64,000 nucleotides of DNA, taken from Archangium gephyra (GTDB taxonomy: Bacteria; Myxococcota; Myxococcia; Myxococcales; Myxococcaceae). The translations under genes were made by a program, and so were the position numbers. Location of the stretch: the NCBI GenBank assembly GCA_003243425.1, contig QFQP01000009.1, forward strand, positions 1 to 64,000, in the 5' to 3' direction. Below are positions 44,077 to 52,109 of this stretch, one piece after another. The notes under the pieces were generated by a model. The model was not told where the DNA came from. It was given only the letters and a program-made list of their open reading frames with translations, and did no database searches. Positions within the stretch are counted from its first letter, which is position 1. Each line of letters opens with the position of its first letter.

Positions 44077-45819
44077 TCAGGACAGGGTCAACTGCGTGAT
44101 GTCGCGGGCACCGACGACGAAGAGCGAGCCGTCGGAGTTGGGCAGCAGTTCGTCGCCCGCGGAGACGAAGGGTTGTGAATCGGGGAACTGCATCGCCTCG
44201 ATGAGGTGACCAGCAGCCGCGCGCAGCGCGACGAGGCCCGCGTCAGTGGCGACCACCACACGCCCGTTCAACACCGCGGCGTTTCCGCGAGGTCCGCCGT
44301 GTGACTGCGCGATGAGCGTGCCGTGCTCGTCGACCAGCCAGCGGTGCACGACGTCGCGACCGTTCTCGTCGCAGACGACGGTGAGCAGCGCGTTGCGCGC
44401 ATCGAAGACAGTGCTGGCGTCGATGATTCGACCGGCCCACGTGATGCCGTCGACCTGCTTGAGGCCCGATTTTCCGACCCGCAGCAGGAAGGCGACCGTG
44501 AGACCTCCGGCCCGGTAGAAGCCGAAGCCGAGGCGGTCACCGGCCCACAGCCAGGTCTGCCCCTCGAGCACCTGACCGACACGCGCGCCGGAGTTGTGTT
44601 CGATGAGCCACGACTGTTCCTGACGCCACGTCGCGCCGGTGGAGGCCGCGAGAGACGGCCAGGCGTTACGCGTCGTGGTGTGTGCGCGCTCGACGAGACG
44701 ATCACCCTGCCACTTTTCGACGCGTCCATCGGCATCGGCGAGCCAGGTGACGGAACCCGCGAGCGCCGCGACGAGGTGCGAGCCGCTCAACGTCGTGGAG
44801 ATGATGGTGCCGTCTTCACGGCGAAGCGTTCCGTGCTCTTCGGCCAGATAGCGGAGCCCGCCTTGCTGCGCGGCGACCAGAATTCGGCCGCTGGTCTCGA
44901 AGGCCGTTCTCGCAGTGCAGCGCCCCCGCGAACGAAGCACCTGCCGGGTCACGAGCGGTCCGAGCGCGTTGCACTCGGGGCAGACAGACCGGGCGTGTTC
45001 GGTGCCGCACGCACACTTCGTCCACGGGAGTTGGAGCAGACGTTCGGGGAAGACCTGGCGCTCGTCTTTCTCGAAGACCGCGTGGAACCAGTGAAGAAGA
45101 TCATCTGGGAGCACCTTCGAAGGAGTCGCCATGCGCGGCAGCAAGACGTCACTGCGCATGACCGAGTGACGCGCTTCGGCGCGTCGCAGCATCGTCGCCA
45201 GCTTCGTGTGCGTGCCGCCGAAGGGGTGCACCGAGAGCAGGCTCTGAAACAGCAGCACCGAGAACGCGTACCAGTCGCTGCCTTCAGTGAACTTCGGCGC
45301 CCTGGTGAGATCGACTCCGTAGAGACGTGGATCCAGAAAGCGCTCGTGACCCACGCTGCACGGGAACCCGCCGAACTGCAGCGAGTCGGCGTCGATGAGG
45401 TGGGGCGTGGTGCCCACGTAGAGCGCGTTGCCGTCGTTGAAGTCGCCGACGATCACCTTCAACGAATGCAACGCACGCACGACGTCGTGAAGTGTCGCGA
45501 ACAACTTCGTCACCGCTCCGAGCGGCGGTCGCGACTTTCGGGACGCGAGTCGCGAGAAGTCCTGGGCGCCCGCGACGAGCGGCATCTGGTAGCCGATGAC
45601 GCGACCTCTGGCGTCGCTCACCGGGGCGAGCGGCGAAATCACCTCTGCCGGCAGGCCCACTGGAAACTGCGCCAGCTTCTGCAGCTTCTCGTCAGTGGCG
45701 GCGTGAAAGATCTTCAGCGCCGAGTTCCCGTGACGGAACACGCGCGCTTCGCCCCCTTCTCCGAGGAGATCGGCGTCGCTCACCTTCACCGATTTTCCGG
45801 CGAGCACGACGTTCATCAC
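44077..45819 (-). CDS. Protein kinase with zinc-ribbon and C-terminal sensor-like region
   Basis: A 580-residue protein. Residues 15-250 are a protein-kinase-like domain: GEGGEARVF at 20-28, Lys36 in ALKIF, catalytic loop VGDFNDGN at 124-131 (Asp and Asn kept, His-Arg replaced), and metal-binding Asp143 in LIDADSLQ. Residues about 268-282 hold a four-Cys zinc ribbon (CACGTEHARSVCPEC). Residues about 290-575 are beta-rich repeats with WLADADGR/WLVDEHGT patterns resembling a propeller. It overlaps the PP2C gene (ATGA) and precedes the nicotinamidase gene by 12 bases. This is the kinase of a TerY-P-like triad; the unusual HRD and DFG forms are known in that kinase group. Confidence 0.82.
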   Translation of the reverse strand: MMNVVLAGKSVKVSDADLLGEGGEARVFRHGNSALKIFHAATDEKLQKLAQFPVGLPAEVISPLAPVSDARGRVIGYQMPLVAGAQDFSRLASRKSRPPLGAVTKLFATLHDVVRALHSLKVIVGDFNDGNALYVGTTPHLIDADSLQFGGFPCSVGHERFLDPRLYGVDLTRAPKFTEGSDWYAFSVLLFQSLLSVHPFGGTHTKLATMLRRAEARHSVMRSDVLLPRMATPSKVLPDDLLHWFHAVFEKDERQVFPERLLQLPWTKCACGTEHARSVCPECNALGPLVTRQVLRSRGRCTARTAFETSGRILVAAQQGGLRYLAEEHGTLRREDGTIISTTLSGSHLVAALAGSVTWLADADGRVEKWQGDRLVERAHTTTRNAWPSLAASTGATWRQEQSWLIEHNSGARVGQVLEGQTWLWAGDRLGFGFYRAGGLTVAFLLRVGKSGLKQVDGITWAGRIIDASTVFDARNALLTVVCDENGRDVVHRWLVDEHGTLIAQSHGGPRGNAAVLNGRVVVATDAGLVALRAAAGHLIEAMQFPDSQPFVSAGDELLPNSDGSLFVVGARDITQLTLS

Positions 45820-46466
45820 GCACCTCCGAGAATGGCGATCGTCGCGTCGTCGTGAAGACGTTCACGCGCTGCGAGCACGTTGAGCCGGCGTTGAAGCGAG
45901 AAGGGGTTGCGCGAGAGGCCGGGCGACCAGAGCTCGTCTGCGCGCACGGTCGAGAGGCCGTCGGTCATGAGCACGACTTGCGATGCGCGACCGGTGAAAT
46001 GCGTGACGACGGGTGGCGGACTGGAAGAGGTCAGCCGGTAAGCCGCGTAGTTCGGTGCGTTGTCGTCGCCGACGTCGAGGGTGATGAGACGACCGTCGAT
46101 GCAGACACTTCCGTCACCCATGCCGAAAACGATGACGTCGTCAGCACGCCGCACTGCCGCCAGGAACGTGAAGAGAAAGAACGACTCCAGCAACCGGCCG
46201 CGCTCCCCGCTTTGCAGCGTGAGGGACAGGGCGTCGAGCCACCTGGTGAGCGCGTCGACGGCGCGCTCCGGCAACGTGGCGTCGAGTTCGCGAGACGAAA
46301 GCCACTCGCCGAGGAATCGCGCCCCCAACTGCGCGCCCACCTCACTCTGCGGTTGAGAACCGCAGCCGTCCGTCACCACCACCACGTTCTCCGACGAGAA
46401 CGCGCCGTCTTGATTGTTGCGCCCCACGCGAACGTGGTCGCGACCGACGTGTGTGGCGGCGAACAT
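45816..46466 (-). CDS. PP2C-type protein phosphatase
   Basis: A 216-residue protein Ser/Thr phosphatase. Metal-binding Asp residues appear in NNQDGAF (18-24), VVVTDGCGSQPQSEVGA (from residue 28), VLMTDGLS and HDDATIA near the C-terminus; GMGDGS is another conserved block. It starts 2 bases after the stop of the nicotinate phosphoribosyltransferase gene and overlaps the kinase gene by 4 bases. It is presumably the antagonist of that kinase in the same regulatory triad. Confidence 0.85.
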   Translation of the reverse strand: MFAATHVGRDHVRVGRNNQDGAFSSENVVVVTDGCGSQPQSEVGAQLGARFLGEWLSSRELDATLPERAVDALTRWLDALSLTLQSGERGRLLESFFLFTFLAAVRRADDVIVFGMGDGSVCIDGRLITLDVGDDNAPNYAAYRLTSSSPPPVVTHFTGRASQVVLMTDGLSTVRADELWSPGLSRNPFSLQRRLNVLAARERLHDDATIAILGGA

Positions 46467-46468
46467 CG

Positions 46469-47890
46469 CTACTTCCTCCAGTGACTGAGCCCGTCGATGA
46501 GCGCCTGCGTCGCCGGTGAATGCGACATGCGCAGGTCGCTCTGGTCTTGACGCGGGGGAACAGGCTTCGTCTCCGCGCCGGTGAGCAACTCGTACCCTTC
46601 GGGCACCGCTTCGCCTTCCTGCCCGATGACGCCGAATGGACCACTGGCCCCCGCGCGTCGTCGGAACAGCACCGGCTTCCCGGGCACGCTCTGCTTTCCA
46701 CTGCTGCGCTCGTTGCCGAACTTCATCGTCGGCGTGTGACCCGTCTGCGACAGCTTGTAGACGGCCGACACGCGATCTCTGGTCAGCGGAGAGCCGCTCG
46801 TCGAAGCCACCAGGTAGCCGCCGTAGCCGTACACCTGCTCTTCGGGCTTCCAGCCGACTTCCCTGCGAAGCGCTTCGAATCGAAGCGTCTGCTTCGTGTC
46901 GAACCCGTCCTCCAGAATCTGCACGGGGCGAATGCCGAGCCGCTTCGCCTCGCTCGTCGCAAACCGGTACTGCGCCTCCTTGTCGCCGGAGTCGTAGCGA
47001 ATCGAGTCCTGCGCGCCTGGACGTTCCTGAATGATGCGGAACGCGGTGGGAATGCCGGAGGTCATCGTGTCGAAGGTGTCGAGCAGGAAGCTCGAGCGCT
47101 GATACCGACGCTCGACCATCGCGCGAAACGCAGCCTCGTCACTGCCGTAGCGCTGAATGTGCTCGTGACCCATGGTGCCGACAGGAACGAGACCGAGCTG
47201 CTGCGCGCCGTACACGTTGCTGGTGCGCAGGAGCCCGGCCCGCTTCGCACCTTCCAGCGCGAGCAGGTGCTGCTCGGGACACGACGCCGCGCGCAGCCCG
47301 ACCTCGAACAAGCGCGTGGGAGCACCGAGGATCTCGATCAGCTCTGCGACCTGTGCGCGAACGCGCTCCACGTAGCCCTCGCTGTCGACACGGATCGGAG
47401 GAGCCTTCACACCGACCGCGTCCAGCGTGGCGAGCACCAGGTGCTTCTGCTGCTCACACGTCACCACGCCCACCGCGGCTTCGAGCTCGTCGGGCCGGAA
47501 GAGCGCCACCGTCGCGACCTGAATGCGGAAGCTCCACTGCAACAGCACCGGCTCGAGCCACGACACCAGCGCCGAGGCGCCCGTCACGCTGAACACCGGC
47601 TCACGGTCGTGGAACACCGAGAACTTCGGCAGCGCGTTCACCGTCAGGTCGACGCTCTGCACGGCGGCCCTCACGGCAGCGCCCAGCTCGTAGTCGTTCT
47701 TCGACAGGAACTCCCAGTCACCCGGGTTCACCTTCGGCATCACCGACTTCAGCTCGGCGGCCACGTCGAACGGCAGCACCTGCAGGCCGCCCTTTCGATG
47801 CGAGTAATAGAAGGTCTCGCGTCGCAGCGGCCAACCGGCCTCCGCCATCGAGAACTTGTAACCGTCGGTCAGCAACATCGGCGCAGACAT
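46469..47890 (-). CDS. pncB: Nicotinate phosphoribosyltransferase
   Basis: A 473-residue enzyme that converts nicotinate and PRPP to nicotinate mononucleotide, the first step of the Preiss-Handler route to NAD. LLTDGYKFSMA (residues 6-16) is the typical N-terminus; RTSNVYGAQQLGLVPVGTMGHEH contains the active-site region; IRYDSGDK and ILEDGFDTKQ are the PRPP/product-binding parts; and YGYGGYLV is family-typical. A nicotinamide phosphoribosyltransferase activity cannot be fully excluded. An AAGGAGG lies five bases before the ATG, and a 13-base palindrome lies about 40 bases upstream. It is the first gene of the NAD/kinase/vWA operon. Confidence 0.88.
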   Translation of the reverse strand: MSAPMLLTDGYKFSMAEAGWPLRRETFYYSHRKGGLQVLPFDVAAELKSVMPKVNPGDWEFLSKNDYELGAAVRAAVQSVDLTVNALPKFSVFHDREPVFSVTGASALVSWLEPVLLQWSFRIQVATVALFRPDELEAAVGVVTCEQQKHLVLATLDAVGVKAPPIRVDSEGYVERVRAQVAELIEILGAPTRLFEVGLRAASCPEQHLLALEGAKRAGLLRTSNVYGAQQLGLVPVGTMGHEHIQRYGSDEAAFRAMVERRYQRSSFLLDTFDTMTSGIPTAFRIIQERPGAQDSIRYDSGDKEAQYRFATSEAKRLGIRPVQILEDGFDTKQTLRFEALRREVGWKPEEQVYGYGGYLVASTSGSPLTRDRVSAVYKLSQTGHTPTMKFGNERSSGKQSVPGKPVLFRRRAGASGPFGVIGQEGEAVPEGYELLTGAETKPVPPRQDQSDLRMSHSPATQALIDGLSHWRK

Positions 47891-47911
47891 GCCCGCCTCC
47901 TTCGTGAGGAA

Positions 47912-47940
47912 GTATTAAACGTGACCAATAAAGTCTTCAA
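47912..47940 (-). promoter_or_regulatory. Possible promoter of the pncB operon
   Basis: On the minus strand, TTGAAG (47940-47935) could be a -35 element and TTTAAT (47919-47914, five of six matches) a -10 element, with a 15-base spacer. The putative -35 lies inside the palindrome at 47932-47944. Spacing is short, so this is tentative. Confidence 0.35.
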
Positions 47941-47944
47941 GACT
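47932..47944. promoter_or_regulatory. Perfect 6-1-6 palindrome, candidate operator
   Basis: AGTCTT-C-AAGACT is a perfect inverted repeat in the only intergenic space ahead of the NAD/kinase/vWA operon, 41 bases upstream of the pncB ATG. Its position over the putative -35 suits a repressor site. An NrtR-like NAD-metabolism regulator is encoded at 28070-28807; whether it binds here is untested. No T-run follows it on either strand, so it is not a good terminator. Confidence 0.45.
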
Positions 47945-47954
47945 CTTTGTGGAG

Positions 47955-48407
47955 TCAGGTGGATTGGAAGACCTGCAGGAAGAAGAACGCCGCCGCGAGC
48001 GCGTTGACGATGGCGGCGATCGCGAGGGCGTAGAACTGCGTGCGCCGCGGAGAGTTGAGCGAGAGCCGCAACGAGGCGATGGCGAGCACCACGAGCCCCA
48101 GCGCTGCGACGGGGAGCAGCCACGGCCCGACGGTGTTGAAGCGCGTGCGCAGCCAGTTGACGACGTCGACCGCAGCGCCCAGCGCCGACGTGAGCGTGAG
48201 CGCGCCGGCCACCAGCATGGGCCACCCGCCGGCCTCGCCCAGCGCTTTGCGATCACGAATCAGCGTGCTCGCGCGGAACATGAAGAGGCTGAACAACACA
48301 CCCGCGGCGGCGGGGAGCGCCTGGCTGGAGAGCCCCGAAGGTGTGCCGCGCCAGAACCCGACACCTGCGACCACAGCCGAGAGCAATGCCACGCCAAGCC
48401 AGATCAT
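47955..48407 (-). CDS. Small four-helix membrane protein
   Basis: A 150-residue protein with four clear hydrophobic segments (about 3-20, 29-47, 65-85 and 97-148 as two helices) and few charged residues. I do not recognise a family. It is oriented like the pncB operon and ends 64 bases before the pncB ATG, but the palindrome and promoter-like elements in that gap suggest the operon starts after it. It probably has its own promoter in the 283-base gap to the sigma-factor gene. Confidence 0.65.
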   Translation of the reverse strand: MIWLGVALLSAVVAGVGFWRGTPSGLSSQALPAAAGVLFSLFMFRASTLIRDRKALGEAGGWPMLVAGALTLTSALGAAVDVVNWLRTRFNTVGPWLLPVAALGLVVLAIASLRLSLNSPRRTQFYALAIAAIVNALAAAFFFLQVFQST

Positions 48408-48690
48408 CCGGTCACCCTAATGCGCGAAAAACGCCCGTGTTTTGAAGAAGTTCGAAGCGTGGCGCGCATTGTCGCGTCGCCTGGCGCGGTCGGTCCGATG
48501 CGCTGATTTGGCGCCAATTCTCACCGCATCAGCACGCCTCATTCATGAAGTAGGCGCGTAAGTGCGCGCCCTGCTTCGCGAATTCGTGAATCGTCAAACG
48601 ACGTGACGTGCGCCGCGCACAACTGGAGCAACGAATCACCAACCGCCCCGAACATGTCGCATCTCTCGGCACACAAAAGGGCACGCTGAA
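48408..48690. other. Divergent intergenic region (283 bases)
   Basis: It separates the small membrane protein gene (minus) from the sigma-factor gene (plus) and should hold promoters for both. The sequence is slightly less GC-rich in places (AAAAACGCCCGTGTTTTG near 48427). I see no gene, no RNA gene and no convincing operator. Confidence 0.4.
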
Positions 48691-49179
48691 ATGAACAAGC
48701 AAGTCGACGTCTCGAAGCTGTACGCGAAGTTCGGACCGGCCATCTACGCGCGTTGCAACCGGCTGCTCCGGAACCAGGCGGCGGCAGAAGACGCCACGCA
48801 GGACGTGTTCATGAAGGTGCTCAAGCACATCGACTCGGCGCCGGGAGAAGACGCGGTGCTGCCGTGGATTCACCGCATCACCACCAACCACTGCCTCAAC
48901 GTGATTCGTGATTCGCGCCGTCACGCGGAGCCCGTGGAGCACGTGCCGGAGCTCGTCGACGACGAGTTCGAGGACAGCGTGGTGACGGCCGATTTCGCAC
49001 GCCGGGTCATCGCGAAGACGCCGGAAGCTCTGCTCGCGCCGGCGGTCATGTACCACGCGCGCGGGGTGGAGCAGGCCCGGGTGGCGGCCGCGCTGGGCGT
49101 CTCGCGCCGCACCGTGCTCTATCGCCTCGCAGAGTTCACCCAGCGTGCGATGCGCATGCAGGAGCTGGCCGAAGCGTAA
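48691..49179 (+). CDS. ECF-like RNA polymerase sigma factor
   Basis: A 162-residue sigma-70-family factor with the two-domain ECF layout. Region 2 contains NQAAAEDATQDVFMKVLKHI, followed by LPWIHRITTNHCLNVIRDSRR. Region 4 is QARVAAALGVSRRTVLYRLAEF, a helix-turn-helix. There is no adjacent anti-sigma gene, so it may be controlled by transcription or an unlinked partner. The C-terminal region is somewhat degenerate compared with classical ECF factors. Confidence 0.85.
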   Translation: MNKQVDVSKLYAKFGPAIYARCNRLLRNQAAAEDATQDVFMKVLKHIDSAPGEDAVLPWIHRITTNHCLNVIRDSRRHAEPVEHVPELVDDEFEDSVVTADFARRVIAKTPEALLAPAVMYHARGVEQARVAAALGVSRRTVLYRLAEFTQRAMRMQELAEA

Positions 49180-49283
49180 GTACCCACGCCCGACGTCGGT
49201 TTCACGGCCCCTTCGAAGCGAGGTCGCTTTCAGTCGAAGCCGCTCCGCTTCCGGAACTGCTGAGACGCGTTACAAGGCGCCGC

Positions 49284-49811
49284 ATGTTGCTCGTCGCCGC
49301 CCTGCTCGCGTCTTCCGCGCTCGCGCAGACGAACCCGTACGACCCGTCGTCATCGCCGTCGCAACCCCACCCCGAAAGTCAGCCTCAGGGCCTTGAGCGC
49401 CCGCCAAAAAAAGAAGCGCCGAAGGAGCCCAGCCGCTGGAGCCTCGGCGTGGAAGCGGCCGGTGGCGTGTGGCTGCTCGAAGCGCCGTACTTCGACGTGG
49501 AGCTCAAAGGGCAGCTCCGGCTCTTCTCGTGGCTGTACCTCGGCGTTCGCCCCGGCGTGGCCGTCCTCTTTCAAGAGCCGAACACACGCCTGGCCGTTCC
49601 ACTCGACGCGACGCTCAAGGTGAAGCTGTTCATCTTCTTCTTCGAAGCCATCGGCGGCGCCTGGTTCATTCCCTCGCATCGAGACGTGGTGCGGCCGCAT
49701 CTGGCCGGTCAGCTGGGGCTGGAGATCTGGCGGTTCACCTTCGGCGCGGAGGTCAGCTACCTCGCGCCGTCGATCACCATCTCAGGACGCGTCGGCATCC
49801 GGATCTTCTGA
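49284..49811 (+). CDS. Secreted beta-rich protein, probably outer-membrane
   Basis: A 175-residue protein with a signal peptide (MLLVAALLASSALAQ, cleavage near AQT), a Pro/Ser-rich linker to about residue 45, and then alternating hydrophobic strands (FDVELKGQLRLFSWLYLGVRPG, LGLEIWRFTFGAEVSYLA) ending in Phe. This resembles small outer-membrane beta-barrel proteins. It lies 16 bases ahead of the lptA-like gene, so it may belong to the same envelope operon. No specific family is recognised. Confidence 0.65.
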   Translation: MLLVAALLASSALAQTNPYDPSSSPSQPHPESQPQGLERPPKKEAPKEPSRWSLGVEAAGGVWLLEAPYFDVELKGQLRLFSWLYLGVRPGVAVLFQEPNTRLAVPLDATLKVKLFIFFFEAIGGAWFIPSHRDVVRPHLAGQLGLEIWRFTFGAEVSYLAPSITISGRVGIRIF

Positions 49812-49827
49812 GGTAGAAGAAGCGCTC

Positions 49828-50643
49828 GTGGTCACCGCCCTGCTCGTCAGCCTCGCTCTCGCCGCACCCGATGGAGGCGTTCTGCTCGCGCGGCCCGTTC
49901 GCGTGTCCGCCGACAAGCTGCAGGTCTTCAAGAAGGAGTCGCGTGCGCTGTACTCAGGCCACGCGAAGGCGGTGCGCGACACGATGACGCTCACCTGCAA
50001 CGAGCTCGAGGTGTTCTTCGACGCGGCCAACGAGATCGATCACCTCATCGCGCGCGGAAACGTCGAGGTGATCGACGGCGATCGGCAGGCCTGGGGCGAG
50101 AACGCGCACTACGACAACAAGAGCGGCGTGTTGACGGTCACCGGCAATCCGCGTGGTCGACAGGGCCCTCGAGAGGTCGACGGCGAGGTCGTCACCTTCA
50201 CCACCGGCGACGAGTACCTGGTCGTCACCCGGGCCAAGACGCGTGTGAAGGAACCGAAGGACAAGCGCGTGAACATCGACGCCGACAAGCTCGAGCTCTG
50301 GAGCAAAGACAAGGAAGCGAAGTGGACCGGCCGGGTTCGCGTGGTGAAGGACAAGACCGTCATCAACGCGCCGGAGATCACCGCGCTGTACGACGAGGCC
50401 GGGGAAGTCACGCGCGTGAAGGCCCGCGGTGGCGTCGAAGTGTCCGAAGGTGATCGCTGGGCGCGCGGTCAGAACGCCGACTACGACGTGCAGAAAGGTG
50501 TGCTGGTGATGACCGGCAATCCGCAGGCGCGTCAGAACAAGACGCGGCTCAAGGGGACCAAGGTCACGTTCTACAGCGGCACCGACTTCCTCGAGGTCGA
50601 CAACGCGACCACCATCATCGAAGCCGACAAGAAGGGCCCGTAA
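49828..50643 (+). CDS. lptA: LptA/OstA-family LPS transport protein
   Basis: A 271-residue periplasmic protein with a signal peptide (VTALLVSLALAAP) and two OstA-type beta-jellyroll regions in tandem: residues about 25-130 (VSADKLQVFKKESRALYSGHAK, NEIDHLIARGNVEVIDGDRQAWG) and about 150-260 (NIDADKLELWSKDKEAKWTGRV, GEVTRVKARGGVEVSEGDRWARG). LptA proteins usually have one such region, so this is a duplicated form. It starts with GTG. The order lptA - membrane protein - lptB - rpoN is the familiar LPS-transport/sigma-54 neighbourhood. Confidence 0.87.
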   Translation: MVTALLVSLALAAPDGGVLLARPVRVSADKLQVFKKESRALYSGHAKAVRDTMTLTCNELEVFFDAANEIDHLIARGNVEVIDGDRQAWGENAHYDNKSGVLTVTGNPRGRQGPREVDGEVVTFTTGDEYLVVTRAKTRVKEPKDKRVNIDADKLELWSKDKEAKWTGRVRVVKDKTVINAPEITALYDEAGEVTRVKARGGVEVSEGDRWARGQNADYDVQKGVLVMTGNPQARQNKTRLKGTKVTFYSGTDFLEVDNATTIIEADKKGP

Positions 50644-50647
50644 CGCG

Positions 50648-51286
50648 ATGGAGCAGAACCAGGACATCGAGCTGCTGCGTGAAGTCTCGGGAGAGCTCCC
50701 GGCCGTCATCAAGACCGCGCCGCTGTTGCTGGTGGTGCCGTCGCTTCTGCTCGCCGGTGGCGCGGCGATGGACGCGTGGGTCAGCTCGCTCCATTCGGTG
50801 ATGCCGGCGGTGGTCGGCGTGCTCAAGGGCATCGGCTGGGGCCTCTACGTTCGCTTCGCGATGCGGTCGGCCGGCGGTGTCGAGAACCCCGGCTACGGCA
50901 CGCCGATGGTGTTGATGGCGCTCGCGTTCCTCGCGCTGGAATACGGAGGCTGGGGGCTTCTGGTCGGCGCGATCGTGTGGCTGATGCCGGTCGTCGACTA
51001 CGCGGTGATGTACGGAGAGGGGCCCGACGTGGCGCTCGGCGGCGTGCTCGACACGCTCAAGAGCTCGGCGGTCGTCTGGCTGGGCACGATGATCGTGTTG
51101 CTGCTGGTGCTCTTCATGCTGGGCCTCGTGTTCTCGCTGCCGATGAGCGTGTTCAGCGACTACGCGCATCGGGAAGGCGCGTGGCTCGTCGATCTCGTCG
51201 GAGGCGCGCTGGTGGGGCCGCTGGTGCACGTCGCGATTCTGTACCGGGCCCGCCTGTTCCTCGCGCTGCATGGAGACCCGGCGTGA
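50648..51286 (+). CDS. Membrane protein between lptA and lptB
   Basis: A 212-residue integral membrane protein with about six hydrophobic segments. The N-terminal 20 residues (MEQNQDIELLREVSGELPAV) are cytoplasmic, and FSDYAHREGAWLVD is a polar loop. It sits where lptC-like or other envelope genes often occur, but it is not LptC, which is a single-pass protein with a jellyroll domain. Its stop overlaps the lptB GTG (GTGA). Function unknown; a link to envelope lipid transport is suggested only by position. Confidence 0.65.
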   Translation: MEQNQDIELLREVSGELPAVIKTAPLLLVVPSLLLAGGAAMDAWVSSLHSVMPAVVGVLKGIGWGLYVRFAMRSAGGVENPGYGTPMVLMALAFLALEYGGWGLLVGAIVWLMPVVDYAVMYGEGPDVALGGVLDTLKSSAVVWLGTMIVLLLVLFMLGLVFSLPMSVFSDYAHREGAWLVDLVGGALVGPLVHVAILYRARLFLALHGDPA

Positions 51287-52005
51287 GTGACGCGCTCGTC
51301 GCAACCGGTCTGCAGAAGACCTACGGCACGCGTCGCGTGGTCGACGGCGTGTCCTTCACCGTGAAGCCCGGTGAAATCGTCGGCCTGCTGGGCCCCAATG
51401 GCGCCGGCAAGACCACGTCGTTCTCGATGACCATCGGGCTCGTTCAACCCGACCAGGGGTCGGTGCAGCTCGCGGGCAAAGAGCTCGCGAAGTTGCCGAT
51501 GCACCTGCGGGCCCGCGCGGGGCTCGGCTACCTCCCGCAGGAGACGTCGATCTTCCGCAAGCTGACGGTGCGCCAGAACATGCTCGCGGTGCTCGAGCTT
51601 CACGGCGCCAACGATCGTGAGAAGAAGGCCGATCAGATCATCGCGGAGTTCGGCCTCACGCACGTGGCCCACTCGCTCGGCGAGCAGCTCTCGGGTGGTG
51701 AACGCCGCCGCGCTGAAATCGCGCGCTCGCTGCTCCCGGAACCGCGCTTCATGCTGTTCGACGAACCGTTCGCCGGCGTCGACCCCATCAACGTCGGTGA
51801 GTTGCAAAAGGAGATCGCCAGGCTGCGCGGAAAAGGGCTCGGCGTGCTCATCACCGATCACAACGTTCGCGACACCCTGCGCATCTGCGATCGCGCGTAC
51901 ATCATCTTCAGCGGCCGCATTCTTGAAGAAGGCACACCGCAGGCCATTGCCTCGTCGGAGCGGGCACGCGCCGTGTATCTGGGCAGCGATTTCACTCTTT
52001 CTTGA
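51283..52005 (+). CDS. lptB: LPS export ABC transporter ATP-binding protein
   Basis: A 240-residue ABC ATPase. Walker A GPNGAGKTT is near residue 36, the Q-loop region GYLPQETSIFRKLTV is LptB-specific, the signature LSGGERRR and Walker B RFMLFDEPFAGVDP follow, and the switch His is in ITDHNVRDTL. LptB powers extraction of LPS from the inner membrane with LptFG, which are not in this window. The true start is a GTG overlapping the upstream TGA; the frame is open upstream, but that part is shadow. It is followed by rpoN after 104 bases. Confidence 0.95.
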   Translation: MSDALVATGLQKTYGTRRVVDGVSFTVKPGEIVGLLGPNGAGKTTSFSMTIGLVQPDQGSVQLAGKELAKLPMHLRARAGLGYLPQETSIFRKLTVRQNMLAVLELHGANDREKKADQIIAEFGLTHVAHSLGEQLSGGERRRAEIARSLLPEPRFMLFDEPFAGVDPINVGELQKEIARLRGKGLGVLITDHNVRDTLRICDRAYIIFSGRILEEGTPQAIASSERARAVYLGSDFTLS

Positions 52006-52109
52006 GTGAATTCAGCTCCTTTGGGGCCTCATGCAATTTCAGGGTGGCTCCTACACCCCCTTGGTGCTTACCCTCTTGGCATACCTTTTGATTCGAGGGG
52101 AGACGGGCC

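Noticed and set aside
46520..48007. 495-codon open frame opposite pncB
   Set aside because: Antisense to a gene with diagnostic motifs and a strong ribosome-binding site.
52020..52040. TTGGGGCCTCATGCAA as a sigma-54 promoter for rpoN autoregulation
   Set aside because: The GG to GC distance is too short by about two bases and the -24 element is poor.
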